Notes under the pieces: model-generated
Told to the model about the DNA's origin: nothing
Seen by the model: the letters and a program-made list of their open reading frames with translations, nothing else
Databases searched by the model: none
Program-made: the position numbers and the translations under genes
NCBI GenBank assembly: GCA_028671895.1
Contig: CM053802.1
Span: forward strand, 36,742,201-36,806,200
Direction of reading: 5' to 3'
DNA length: 64,000 nt
From: Oenanthe sinensis
Lineage: Eukaryota; Streptophyta; Magnoliopsida; Apiales; Apiaceae
In this document: piece after piece, positions 1-11,890 of the stretch
Layout: each line of letters begins with the position of its first letter
Position numbering within the stretch: position 1 is the stretch's first letter

Positions 1-1653
1 CAAACAAATCGAAAGGATGATGAATGCTTTTTGGTGGAGATCTAATTCCTCAAATAATAAAGGTATTAGATGGGCTTCATGGGAGAGAATGAGCATGTCG
101 AATAAGAAGGGGGCCTGGGGTTTTGAAATTTATATGGTTTCAATCCGGCATTGTTGGGCAAACAATGTTGGAACCTTGTAAAAAATTTGGAATCTTTAGT
201 ATCAAGACTATTCAAGGCTAAATATTACCCAAACTATCATCTTTTGCAAGCTGCTAGGGGAGGAGGCTCGAGCTACATATGGTCTGGTATTTGGGAAGCA
301 AAAGAGAAGATGAAGGCAGGATTTTCTTGGGTATTAGGGGATGGTAAATCGATAAGCATTTATGGTGATCCATGGCTGAGAGGAAAGGAGAATTTCTGTT
401 TTGATGATACTGATTTGCAGGCTCAAGAGTCAAACATAAAGGTGTGCAATTTTTTTATGAATGACAGGAAGGTATGGGATGAAGAGAAGGTAAGAATCTC
501 CTTTAGTAGTGGTGATGTTAATGACATTCTAACAACTCCAATTCGACAGAATAGTATGAAAGACAGGTTAGCTTGGGTTCATTCGACTAATGGACAATAC
601 TCAGTGAAGACAGGTTATCAGTATTAGCACTTGAATCACATAGGAACTATGGATATTCAACAATCAGATGGGTGGGAAAGTTATAACGCCTGAGTATACA
701 TCACAAAATCAAAATGTTTCTTTGGAGGTTTTGTCTCAATAACATACCTATACGCAATCTCTTACGGGGGACAGGATTTGCAGCTCATATTTTATGCTAG
801 ATGTGTGAAGGAGACGACGAGTACTTGTTGCACTTATTTTTTGATTGTCGGTTTGCAATGGAGTGCTGGAAGAAGGTGGGATTATCGTATAATATGGGGG
901 ATGTTGATGCTTCTGGATGGTTATTGGAGAAATTAAGCACCGAGACACATGAAAATTTGATTAGAATAGCTACGGTGTTATGGGGTGTTTGGTTTGCAAG
1001 GAATAAACGAATCTGGAAGAATAAATGCTTGACACCTGAGATAGCTGTTAATTGGAGCTCGAAACAAATCTCAGAACGAAGAATAGCATAGAAGAGATGA
1101 GCTAAACCTGCTACTAGAATGACAAATGTTTCGACTCAACAAGACAGGAGATGGTCTCCTCCCGCTATTGGGACACTCAAAATAAATATAGATGCATCTG
1201 TCTTCCTTGGCGACGACTATTTTTCTGTTGGAATGGCTGTGAGGAATCATCAGGGTTAATTCATCATAGGAAAGAACATGAGGTTTGCAGGGAGTGTGTC
1301 AGTGTGAGAAGCAGAGGCAGTAAAGCTCTGAGTTGGACAAAGGAACTACCAAGCCAACCCATTGTTATTGAGAGTGATTCACTGTTGTGTGTAAATGCAA
1401 TGAACATGGTTGTGTAGAGTTAACTGGAACTGGGAATATCATCGAGCAATGCTAAGAAGTCCTAGCTAGCAGATTTAATATCCCAGTTATTTTTACTAGG
1501 AAACAAGCAAACAAGATAGCACATAGATTGGCTAGATTACCTTGTGTGTTAAATAGCTTCAACATTATTATATGTCCTCCTCTATTTTTGTTAGAGACAT
1601 TATTGTCAGATTCTTCGCAATTTTAATGAAATTTTTCTTTATTTAAAAAAAAA
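1..1653 (+). mobile_element. LINE (non-LTR retrotransposon), 3' part
   Basis: The 3' portion of a plant L1-type LINE; the 5' end lies outside the window. It contains the C-terminal part of ORF2 (region after the reverse transcriptase, zinc-binding zf-RVT-like region, RNase H-like region) and ends in a short A-rich tail at about 1644-1660. Several stops and at least one frameshift (near 150) show it is inactive. No target duplication can be tested because the 5' end is missing. Confidence 0.8.
2..1560 (+). pseudogene. LINE ORF2 C-terminal fragment (zf-RVT and RNase H regions)
   Basis: Translation gives the block typical of plant LINE ORF2 downstream of the RT core: a KGIRWASWERM-like segment at 60-100, LGKQCWNLV near 151, and the W-rich IYGDPWLRG segment near 360. 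A Cys/His segment follows at about 795-870 (C-E-G...LLHLFFDC), resembling the zf-RVT domain. From about 1170 an RNase H-like fold begins (KINIDAS, then MAVRNHQG), the extra domain found in many plant LINEs. The frame is broken near 150, at 627, near 690, at 1091 and repeatedly inside the RNase H region, so no full product can be made. Assignment rests on motif order, not on a database search. Confidence 0.75.
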
Positions 1654-1786
1654 GAAATAAACAAAACACAGAGAATAATTTAAATTTACAATTAGGCGTA
1701 AACTTAGGTGTTGTAGCCGACTATCACATGAGAAGATCCTCGATCCTCATATCAATCAACAAGTTTCCTAGTTCCGGGTACCACGT

Positions 1787-2294
1787 TGTTACGGATCAAA
1801 GTCAGATGTTATTAATACACAATTAATAAGGGATGAGATCTTTCGAGTTTTAATGGCTGCACTTACGTTTCATGACTAAATCAGGTCCTCATAAGCTGCC
1901 TATGTATCTCAAGAGTGTTTGAGAATCAAGCCAAAAAATGTAGTTCTAATGTTGAGGGGTTAGACCATTTATATAGGCGCACGAGGGCATAAGAATCATA
2001 TTAGAATTATAAGACTTGGTGGCCAAGTCTCCTAGTGACAAGGTTGTTGAAACCTCCCAGGAATGAGAGCCCTCGTTGGACTCTATCAGATAATATTTCC
2101 TTGATGATAAGGTTTCTAGATCCTTCAGGGATGAAGGGTCCCACAAGACCCTTCAGACCTTTTATCGAGCCTTTATTAATTATGAAATAAATTGGGTTTC
2201 GGGCCTCATTAATTGGGTCATCCCTTTGGACCAAGCTAGGTTTAATTAATGCAACATTAATTATATTCCTAGGGTATTTTTTTAGCCCATATCA
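1787..2294 (-). repeat. 3' LTR of the gypsy element
   Basis: Begins TGTTACGGATCA and ends CCCATATCA on the plus strand, matching the right LTR through most of its length. About 80 extra bases after position 1800 are absent from the right copy. A TATA-like box in element sense lies at 1967-1975. Several substitutions relative to the other LTR indicate an old insertion. Confidence 0.85.
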
Positions 2295-2311
2295 TTTGCA
2301 CCCCAACTTTT
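2295..2311 (-). other. Polypurine tract of the gypsy element
   Basis: Adjacent to the inner edge of the 3' LTR the element strand reads GTTGGGGTGCAAA immediately before TGATATGG. It has the position and G-rich composition expected for the plus-strand primer. Confidence 0.6.
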
Positions 2312-2539
2312 AGAAAATTTCATGAGTTTTCGTAAAAATTTTATCAAGGGTTTTTCATTCCTATCGGGCATCGGACTCATTTGTCCAATGAAATTTTATA
2401 AATTTCACTTTTAATTTTAGGGTCGATCCTTTTATTACTAATCCTTTAATAATGATTGTTTTTCACAAAGTTAAAGTCCCCTAGGATTTTTATACCATTT
2501 TTTCTTGAAAAAAATAAGAAGATATTTTACTAGTCAATT

Positions 2540-3425
2540 GAACCTGGAACGAGGTCGAATTCGACCTCATTCCACCCTCTAGGTCGAAATGGGAATTGAG
2601 GTCGACAATTCTCAAGAATAGATTTTCCATCGACCTGGAATAAGTTCGAAGCCTAGGTCGATATTTGCCTTTATTTCCTATCGACCTGGAATGAGGTCGA
2701 ATTAGAACTCATTTCCTCACCCATGTCGATGGGCTCAATTTACCTTGATGCTTCTCGACCTGGATTAAGGTCGAATTAACACTCAATTCCTCACACAAGT
2801 TGATTTATTTTGGGCTTCATGGCCTTGATGTGTTTTCGACCTAGATTGATGTCGATTTAACGTTGATTTTCTCACCCAAGTTGATTGGTGAGTTGGTCAC
2901 ATGACAAAATTCTCCTCGACTTGGATTGAGGTCGAATTATCCCTAAATTCCTCACCCAAGTTGATTATTACCGGGCCTCATGGCCTTAATATATTTTCAA
3001 CCTGGATTGAGGTCAATTTAACATTGATTTTCTCACCCAAGTCGATTGGTTAGTTGGTCATATGACTAAATTCACTTCGACTTGGATTGAGATCATATTA
3101 TCCTTAAATTCCTCACTCAGGTTGATTATTACTGGGCCTCATGGACTTTATGTGTTTTCAACCTGGATTGAGGCCGATTTAATGTTGATTTTCTCACCCA
3201 AGTGGATTGGTGAGTTAGTCACATGACTAAATTCTCTTCGACTTGAATTGAGGTCGTATTATCCTAAATTCCTCATCCAGGTCGATTATTACTGAACCTC
3301 GTAGCCTTGATGAGTTTTCAACCTGGATTAAGGTCGATTTAACGTTGATTTTCTCACCCAAGTCGATTGGTGAGTTGGTCACATGACTAAATTCTCTTCG
3401 ACTTGGATTGAGGTCTATTTTTTTG
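2540..3425. repeat. Degenerate ~160-bp tandem repeat in the gypsy 3' region
   Basis: The block CTCACCCAAGT recurs at 2871, 3032, 3193 and 3353, a period of 160-161 bp, with more degenerate copies to the left from about 2540. Each unit contains forms of CGACCTGGATTGAGGTCGA and of TTGGTCACATGAC. Tandem repeats in the 3' region are a known trait of Tat-lineage elements. No gene lies in 2312-4013 apart from this array and the antisense promoter region. Confidence 0.8.
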
Positions 3426-3803
3426 TTTCCCTGAGAATTATAGTGGATTGAGCCCTATGGGCTTGGAATTTATTTAAGCCCAACATATTCTTTGGTTAGA
3501 ACTTATGCTTTTCTTTTAACACTTTTGAGCCTTTGATATTTTCCCTTCAAGGGCTTCGAACTCAATTGCAGGATTTTAGGCTTTTAAATCATGGCCCTTT
3601 TAAAATTGAATTATAGGCCTTCTGGACTTAATAGGTCTGACCGAATTCCTTGGCCCACCTTCTAGATTGTTCCACGGGATTCTAGAATACTATTTCTATT
3701 TTTATTTATTTTATATTGTGAACTGCAAACCTTGGGCCTTCAGTCATAGGCTTTCACAATTGATCCCATTCACCGATTATACCAGTTGCCTTGCTTCCCA
3801 ACG

Positions 3804-3878
3804 GTCATGTGACCTGGAAATGCCCGTTCTTAGGGGTAATTTAAACGGTCATGTGACAGGATGAATAACTATATATAG
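3804..3878 (+). promoter_or_regulatory. Promoter-like region for the antisense ORF
   Basis: Two copies of GTCATGTGAC (3804-3813, 3848-3857; each contains an E-box CATGTG) precede a TATATATAG box at 3870-3878, 136 bp before the antisense ORF start at 4014. The same decamer in reverse complement (GTCACATGAC) occurs in three of the ~160-bp repeats upstream (2896-2905, near 3216 and near 3376); the fourth unit (near 3055) has GTCATATGAC. Promoter function is inferred from layout only. Confidence 0.4.
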
Positions 3879-4013
3879 GTTGTATGGGGGTGTTCATTTT
3901 TCATACATCTCATTACTCCACTCTCAAATTTCTTCTAATACCTCGAGCTCTCTAACTTTTCAGAAATCCAGCTCTCAAACTTCTCTAGCAATTTTAGCAG
4001 TTCGATCGAAGAG

Positions 4014-5987
4014 ATGATAGATAAGAAAGCTTCTAGACACGCAGTCATGAATGCATGGTCAGCTAAAAGAGGTAAACCCCTTCGTCGTATCTCCATTTAC
4101 TCCACATACATGTCGTTAATAGATATGATTAACCAAAGAGAGGATGAGAACCCTAGCCAGTCTCACGTAGATTCGTATAGCCATAGTAATAAATTTTTTA
4201 ACACTGAACTAATAGAAGAGTACAATAGGTTGTTTAATTTTCCTCCTCGTTATACCATCTCCTTGGTTGGGCCTGGTGACAGAACATGTCATTGGAAACC
4301 TGATTATCTTTTTTTCTATGTAGATGCCCTTTTAGCCGGAGTTAGGTTCCCTTTGCATGATTTCATCCCAAATTTGTTAGCAGATGTGCAAATCCACCCT
4401 TTCTAAATTATCCTAAATGGGTGGAGGATCATTCACTGTTTTATTGTCCATTTGCCTTGAAAAGAAAATAAAAATGACCGTCCCTTTGTTTTGGAAAATT
4501 TTCCAATTAAAGAATTCCTTTAGTTTGTCTTTAGGTTGGGTTCACATAGGTCACATGCTAACATGCCCTATATCTTTGATAATTCTTCCATTCTTAACAA
4601 CAACCCTAATTGAAAAGGAAACTTTGTCTAAATTAAGTGGGAATGGGGCAACTGGGGTACCCTTTTTAGGTCCACCTTTGCAAAGGTAGCCGACGGGAGT
4701 GCTGAAACCATAGTGTTCATGGATGAAGAAGAAGCTGCCTATGTCGACCTCACTAAGAGTAAAACCAAGGAAGCCTCTTAGGTTCTCCTTAACGAATATC
4801 GGCTAAAGGTTGTTGGCCTTTCGAGGACTTCCAGCAAAGGTATTTTATTTAACTTAGCTTTTGTTTTTGCCTTTTCTGTTGATTGTTTGCTAACGTTTTC
4901 GTGTTTCTTTTTCAGCTGCTGCGTAGATCAACGAATGGACCATTCCAACCATCGAAGAAACTAGTCACATGAAGCGGCTTAAGCTCAAGCATGGCCCAAG
5001 ACAATTTAAGGAGTTATCGGCTTTCTTGCAGCCCCATATTGGGGTAACTGTTGTTGAGGGTAGTGTGTCTGTCAAGGTTCTAAAGTCCCTGGCATACAAG
5101 CCTGGCTGGGGATTTAGGAAAATAGATATGGTGGTGGGATCTACGGATCACCCCAAGGATTGGTCCCTTCACTCCATTACTCCTTGTGACTACAAGGAAA
5201 TTGTTGTGGGGCGCGACGAAGAGAGCACTAAGGCTCTAGGTGCACAACCTTTGACATCAGTGAATTTTCTTGCCTAACTGTTTCAATCTATTGCATTTAG
5301 TAATTTAGCATTCCTTTCTTTGTGATTAGTTTCTTCACTTACCACTGTTTGTTGGCTTTCCAGGCTAATTCCTATTTCCAAGCTTCTCTCCACTAGGACG
5401 AGGCATGGAAAACGCAGGCTGGGAAGCACAAGAGGGACTTAGTTATTGCTAAGGCCAAGCTAAAGGGCCTAGAAGAAAAGTTGGCCGAACAGGGCGAGCT
5501 CCTGAGGCAGGCTCAGGTGGAGGTGGTTGAACTCTGGGCTGATAAAAATGCAATTATAGATACCTACATGAGTTCAGAGGAATACCAGGATTTTATCAAG
5601 GAGCATGATGACATGATATATCCTGCCCACCATACCATTGGGTGGAATGAAGCTCTGAAGGTGGTGCTGGCAAAGTACCCGGGGATATTTGACTTGAAGG
5701 TGGACTTCAAAAGTCTTCAGTCAGCCAACGCTCTGCGGTGTTTGATTGATGCACAAGAGGGGGACAATAACGGGGATAGTAGCCCCGACATCAGAAAGAG
5801 AACGTCTAGTGCTCCTTCACCTTCTCTTCGCCGAGTTGAGCCTACTGAGGTTATTTTGGAAGTAACCCCTCAGAAGTTGGCGGCGGGGAGTTCTAAGGAT
5901 TCCAGTTCATCAGAGGAGGAGGATTCTAGAGACTTGACAGAATCTTCAGGGAGCGAGGAGTTTGAAGGTTCTGAGGGTGAAGAGTAG
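4014..5987 (+). pseudogene. Antisense spliced ORF of the gypsy element (PF04195-like)
   Basis: An ORF running opposite to gag-pol, between integrase and the 3' LTR. Proposed exons are 4014-4839, 4916-5259 and 5364-5987. Intron 1 (4840-4915) is GT...TTTTTCAG; intron 2 (5260-5363) is GTGAAT...CTTTCCAG. Joined phases agree and give 597 codons plus stop. The first ~170 residues (FPLHDFIPNLLADVQIHP, then LNGWRIIHCFIV) resemble the 'putative gypsy type transposon' domain PF04195. The C-terminal part is Lys/Glu-rich and coiled-coil-like (LEEKLAEQGELLRQAQ) with an acidic Ser/Glu tail. Stops at 4404, in exon 1 near 4777, near 4925 and near 5394, plus two compensating frameshifts (about 4440 and 4640), show decay. 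Its function in living elements is unknown to me. Confidence 0.6.
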
Positions 5988-6389
5988 TTTAGGATTTTTA
6001 CCTTTGTAGTTTTTTGTTTATTTATCTCATCCTTTCAAGGCTTTTTGTAAAATCTTTGGCCTTTCGAGCCTTTATATTTATGCACTTTGCTCTATTTTTC
6101 CTCTGTCTTGGTTTTATTTGTTTTTCATGTTTAATTCAAACATAAACAATAAACGTCCACATGACTTCTAAAGGTTTTTCGAAACTTTAATAATGTCATC
6201 AAAATGAAGATAATGGGAGACAATCCTTTTATATAATAGGGATAACCAAGTTCTCAATCTTAAACATGTCTAGCCTTCAAGGCTCACAAATTGATAAGTA
6301 AATATTTTAAGTTGGCAGCATTCCAACTTCTTGGAATTTCAGTTCCTTCCATGGTCTGGAGTTTGTACGCACCCTGCCCAGTGACTTCC

Positions 6390-7211
6390 TTAACTTGATA
6401 AGGTCCTTCCCAATTCGGGGCTAGTCTGCCCTAGACCAGCTCTAAATGCTTCAATCTTTCGTAGGACTAAGTCTCCTTCATGGAAGAAACTTTCTTTGAC
6501 TCTAAGGTTATAGTAAAATGAAGCTTTCTTCTGGCTTTTAACAATTTGAGCATTATCTTCATCGCGCACTTTATCAATTAAATCTAGGGAAAGTTTCATA
6601 TCTTCCTTATTCATTTCAGGTTCAAACTCTTGCATCCTCGGTGAGGCGTGAGTGATCTCTACTATCGCACATGTTGAGGTTTTAGAAGTAGTTCTATATG
6701 CCCATAAGATTGGTAGTAATTCATCAACCCAAGTTCCTTGAGAGCGTTCAACTCTCTTTTTGAGTCCGTCCAGGATAATTCTATTGACAACCTTTGCTTG
6801 TCCATTTGATTGAGGATGGGCTATCGAAGTAAAACACAACTCAATGTCTAACTTTCCACAGTACTCAGTAAAGTCTTTGTTGTTGAACTAAGTCTTCTTG
6901 TCCATCACTAGGATTTTTGGTAATCCATACCTGCATATGACATTCTCCCAAAAGAATTGTGTTACATTTTTTGTATCGATTTTGGCAAAAGGCTTGGCTT
7001 CTATCCACTTAGTGAAGTAGTCAATTTCAATAATGAGGAACTTTCTTTGTGCCCTGGCCATAGGAAACGGGCCTAGAATATCCATTTCCCATATAGCAAA
7101 AGGGATTGGTGAATTAATAGATGTCAATATCTTAGGGGGCTGCCTAATTATGGGTGAAAACCTTTGGCAACGATGACACTTCTTAACAAAGGCTTTGATA
7201 TCTTTAAGCAT
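6390..7211 (-). pseudogene. Gypsy integrase
   Basis: Contains the end of the zinc-binding region (KKCHRCQRF), the core with first Asp in WEMDILGPFP and second Asp in LVMDKKT, and the third block read as QSNGQAKVVNR near 6781-6800. In the family this block is GQAEVxNR, so the catalytic Glu of DD35E is Lys here. A stop at about 6888 separates the two halves; both remain in one frame. The C-terminal SH3-like part ends near 6390. Inactive. Confidence 0.8.
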
Positions 7212-7325
7212 TTCAGGCCAATAGAATCCTAATCTTACAATCCGATGGGCAAGAGCCCTGCTTCCTAGGTGCTGGCCACATACCCCCTCACGAACTTCTC
7301 TTAGGGAAACTTCAGCCTCATTGGG

Positions 7326-9190
7326 TCACAAACATTTCAAGTATGGTATCACGTGTGATTTCTTGTAAAGTATCCCTTCAATAAGAGCATACTTCAGGGT
7401 ACTCACTGATAGTTTTCGCGCCTCCATAGAATTAGTAGGTGTCTTCCCTATCTCCAAGTAAAGCTTGATGGGATCCATCCAACACGTCACAATCCCGATT
7501 GGGGCTATCAATTTGGCATCAATGCTTGGGGTCCTCAAGACCTGAAAATAAACACTGCCAGAGTGATTCTCGATTTCTGATGATGCAAATTTAGACAAGG
7601 TATCAGCCTTCACATTCTTCTCCCTCGAGATGTAATCAAAGTGACGTTCCTCAAATTGAGTTGTCTGAGCCTTAACAATTCTTAGATATTTCATCATTAT
7701 TTCTTCACGAGCCTCAAACTCCCCATTTACTTGGGAGATTACGAGCCTTGAGTCACCGTAAATCTTCATATTCTTTACCCAGAGGGATCTGGCTAAACCA
7801 AGTCCAACTATCAAAGCTTCGTACTCTGCCTTGTTATTCATAGTCGGGAAATCTAACTTGATTGTATATTACACAATGAATCCCTCAGGGATTTGCAGAA
7901 CTAAACCAGCTCCACTTATTTTTATTTTTGAAGCTCCATCAAAAAAGATCACCCAATACTCATTGGTTTATTCTTTATTCTCTTCCTTCCCTCTGACTTC
8001 TTGGTTAGGAATGGTACACTCAACCACAAAGTCAGCTAGATTTTGGTCCTTGATAGTCGTCCTAGGCTTGTGACAGATCTCAAATTCTCCAAGTTCAATT
8101 ACCCATTTAATCAGCCTTCCACTGGCCTTGGGGCTATACATTATGTATCTTAGGGGCTGGTCTATCAAGACTTCAATTATGTGTGCCTAAAATTAGGGGC
8201 GTAGCTTTCTTGAAGCCATTATCAATGCTAAGGGAAACTTTTCAACTTTTGAATAATTCAGCTCTGCACCATGCAGAATTTTGCTAACATAGTAGATGGG
8301 TTTCTGGACCTTGAATTCCACTCTCACAAGAACAACACTCAGAGCTGAGCTAGAAACAACTAAGTATAAAAAGAACACCTCTCCAGGGGTAGGTTTGGTG
8401 AGCAATGGTGGCTCTTCCATATACTTCTTCAATTCCTCAAATGCCGCCACTCTTCACTCGTCACAAAATCATTGACCTTCTTGAGGACCTTGAAGAATGG
8501 TAAACATTTCTCTCCAGACTTGGATATGAAACGTCCTAGGGCTGCTATCCTTCCTGTGAGCTTCTGGACATCCTTAATATTTTTAGGGGGTTTCATATCC
8601 AAGATAGCTTGAATCTTATCAGGATTGGCCTCAATGCCTCTCTTTGAGACCATCAGGCCTAGAAACGTTCCGGAGCCTACACCAAAGGCACACTTGGTTG
8701 GATTCAACATTATTCTATGGGTTCTCAGAACCTCAAATGTTTCCCTTAGATTCTCAAGGTGATCAGTCTTGTCTATACTTTTGACAAGCATGTCAACAAT
8801 ATAGACCTCCATGGTCTTACCGATGAGGTGCTTAAAAATTTTATTCACAAGCCTTTGGTATGTTGTTCTTGCATTCTTTAGTCCAAAAGCCATAACGAGA
8901 TAACAGAAAACACCAAAGTCAGTTATGAATGATACCTTAGGGATATCATTGGGGTGCATTCTGATTTGGTTGTAGCCACTGAAGCCATCCATGAAACTAA
9001 GCATCTCGTGCCCAGCTGTGGCATCAATCATTGTGTCTATCCTTGGTAAGGGGAAATAGTCCTTTGGACAATCATCATTCAAATATGTGAAGTCCACACA
9101 CATCCTCCACTTTCCATTGGCCTTCTTGACCATCACAGGGTTTGCTAGCCATTCAGGTAATTGAATCTCTTTAATAAATCTTGTTTCCAA
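7326..9190 (-). pseudogene. Gypsy reverse transcriptase and RNase H
   Basis: RT blocks run in order: VKKANGKWRMCVDFTYLN, FPLPRID, FMDGFSGYNQI, then the catalytic loop. The loop reads YIVDM instead of Y-x-D-D near 8787-8803, so one catalytic Asp is replaced by Val. RT continues to about 8430; the following frame (8450 down) carries the connection region. An RNase H-type segment (NKAEYEALIVGL, IYGDSRLVISQ, ADTLSKFAS) lies at 7326-7841. A frameshift near 8440 and stops near 8190, 7960 and 7850 break the chain. Reverse transcription could not be supported by this copy. Confidence 0.8.
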
Positions 9191-9588
9191 AAGCTTCTCT
9201 ACTTCTCGTTTAATGGCTTTTTACCTTTCAGGAGCAAAATTTCTCTTTTTTTGTTTAACGGATGTCCATTTAGGATCTACATTCAGCTGATGTGTAATAA
9301 GTTTGGGGTCTATCCTTGGCATGTCGATGGCTATCCAAGCGAATACATCATTGTTGTCTTACAAGAACTAAATTAGTTTTTATTTCAGGTCTTTGGGGAG
9401 TGAATGCCCAACATAGGTCACTCTCTTAGGATCCCGAGGATCTATGTGGATGGGCTCAAGGTCTTCTACAGGTTTCCCCCTTCTTTCCTCCTGGTCTTGG
9501 ACATCCATGTCTTCAATAGGCAGAACCTATCCTTCATGCCATCGGGTTTTAGAATAGCCATATAACAGCTTCTGGCCATTTTTTGATC

Positions 9589-10068
9589 TCATCTCTCTTC
9601 TCCTATCACAGTCCTAGTAGGGAACTTGAGCTTCAGATGATAAGTAAAAGCTATAGCCTTGAAGGCATGCAGCCCAGTCCTTCCAAGGATCGCGTTGTAG
9701 GTGGTATTTGCCTTAATAACCAGAAAATTTAGCATCTGTGTTGACTGTCGAGGGTCCTCACCCAAATTCATAGGCAGTTGTATTATTCCTTCAATCTGGA
9801 ATTCCACTCCATTGAAACCATAGATGGGCATGTTGGAAGGACTAAGTTGGGAGTCGTTGTATCCCATTTTTATAAAAGCATCATAAAACAATATGTCTAT
9901 TAACGACCCATTGTCTACCAAGACTCTTTTTACAGGTGAATTCCCTATGATAGGGGTGATCACCAGGGGGTCATCATGGGAGAACTTCACCCTTTCCAAG
10001 TCAGAATCATCGAAGGCCAAATAGACCTGAGTACTTGCTCTCTTAGGAGCTTCTCTAACGATACTCAT
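9589..10068 (-). pseudogene. Gypsy aspartic protease domain
   Basis: A retropepsin-like segment: the active site reads VDNGSLIDILF, as in Tat elements (usual form D-G/S-G-S), followed by the hydrophobic NAILGRTGL motif that closes the fold. It would cleave the Gag-Pol polyprotein. It is in frame with the gag core (10941 and 10068 share a phase) but separated from the RT by a stop and a frame change near 9590-9190. Asn in the second active-site position makes activity doubtful. Confidence 0.75.
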
Positions 10069-10545
10069 TACTTCTCTGGCATAACCTTTCTAGAATTCGG
10101 GGAGTTACCACATCAGTTAGCCCCCAAAAATTACATTGATCATAGACCCACGTGGCAGGTTACTCCTTTCTTTGGGGTCAGAATCCCTTTGCTTGTCGTT
10201 ATTGTATCCCCTGTTATTTCTATCACCGTCCCTAGTGTATTTGTTCAACTTTCCTCTGCTGATCAAAAATTCAATCTCATCATTTAACTAATGGTAATCA
10301 TCAATTTCATGTCCCTCATCTCTATGAAACTGGCAGTAAACATTCTTATTTCTTTGTTCAGGATCAGTCCTTAGTGGCTTCGGCCATATAAGATCCTTGT
10401 CCTTCTCAATATCCATCAATATTTGATTCTGGGTTGTATTTAGCCTTGCATACTCAGTGAACCTTGATCTAGCCTTCTTCTTGGAGTCATCAACATTGTC
10501 ACTCTTCGCATATTTGGCATCGACTGTATACTCAGTGTCACATAC

Positions 10546-11858
10546 TCATTTCTTAGAGTAGTTGTTAGAGGCTTGAAACTCATGGGCTTTCCTCATACTC
10601 TCTTCAGCTTTGATATACTTTTCTGCTATCTCTTGGAGCTCATTCATACTTTCTGGAGCCCTATTGGATAAAAACCTCCTAAAGTTCTCGTCCGAGGTCT
10701 CTTGTTGTAGGACTATCATATCTACCTTCTGGTCTAGATCAGGGACCTTCAAAGCTTCTTTTGTGAATCTGTTCATATAATCCCTCAGGGACTCATTCTT
10801 TCCCTGATGCATATTCATCAACAATGTTGAGCACTTCTCTTGAGTTTTGCTACTGATAAATTGACCTATGAAGGCCCTGCTCAAATCTTTAAATAACCAA
10901 ATAGAGTTAGGAGGTAGACGGCTGAACCATCTCTGAGCCATACCACTTAGAGTTTAGGGGAACGCCCTACACTTGATGGCGTCATTCATCGGCCGTAACA
11001 ATAGTGCATTGGTGAAGGTTAGGACGTTGTTTGAGGGGTCTCCCGTCCTATCATAGGCCTTGATTGTGGGCATCTTCCACTTTCCTGAGATTTTTTCATT
11101 CATAATCTCATTTTAAAGGGAGGTACTAGATCATCAGGATCTTCAAGTGGTAACAAGTCATAGGGATCAGCCCTAGCATAACTTGACCTGACATGCACAT
11201 CAAGGTCTATCATAGACGTATTCCTTTTCGATCCTCCAGCCCCTCTGGTTCTCAGGCGCGGATGCCTTGCTAAGGCCCTATCCAGGTCTTGCCTCGGTCG
11301 TTGGGCTTCGGTTTCATGAGCTCATATCCTTTCCTGAAGGGATGCAGAGTTAGTACTTTGAGGCCCTCAGAGCTGGGTACTCCTCTTTCTAAGGGGCTTC
11401 TTGCTAGGTCACATCCTCCTAGGGTTAACATCCTCATCTGTTGATTCATCGCCAGTGGAGTAGGGGTCTAAGAAATCTCGGTTTCTACGGCGTGAGCCGT
11501 ATTGGGTCAACAGACCTTGCTCATATGAGGGCTCATAATTTGGTGGAAGCCAATAACGTGGATTGGGTACCACTTATGTTGAGACCTACAACGAGGGAGG
11601 ATAAACAAAAGTAGTACTAAGGGATGGAATTACCTGAAGTGGAGGGACTGAAGCGTGAATTGAGACCTCCGGATTTGAAGGATGGACGATGGCGTTCAAG
11701 GGTCCTGCTCATCGGGAGCCGGTTCTAGGGTCCTCAACAGAGGTTTGAATAACAGTTCCTTGTTCTTGTGAGATGGTAAGAGGAACGTTTCCGGTGTCAA
11801 CAGTGGAGTTTGAGACGTCTCCTTCGAGGGTGCTCGCGGCACTTCGTGTTCTCGCCAT
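10546..11858 (-). pseudogene. Gypsy gag remnant
   Basis: Starts with ATG at 11858 (MARTRSAAS), a beginning seen in plant gypsy Gag, and runs leftwards. A retrotransposon Gag core (W-F-S-R-L-P-P-N-S-I, then F-I-G-Q-F and the LRDYMNRFTKEAL segment) lies at 10546-10941. The frame shifts between the N-terminal piece and the core, and a stop lies just upstream of the core. No intact CCHC knuckle was found in 10070-10545. A dead structural gene. Confidence 0.7.
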
Positions 11859-11871
11859 GGTTGTTATTCTG

Positions 11872-11889
11872 TCCCATAGATGGTACCAA
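11872..11889 (-). promoter_or_regulatory. Primer-binding-site-like sequence of the gypsy element
   Basis: Directly inside the 5' LTR the element strand reads TGGTACCATCTATGGGA. This resembles the TGGCGCC...TGTGGGA-type primer site seen in Tat elements, with changes mostly of the C-to-T/G-to-A kind. The tRNA identity is not certain. Confidence 0.5.
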
Positions 11890-11890
11890 A

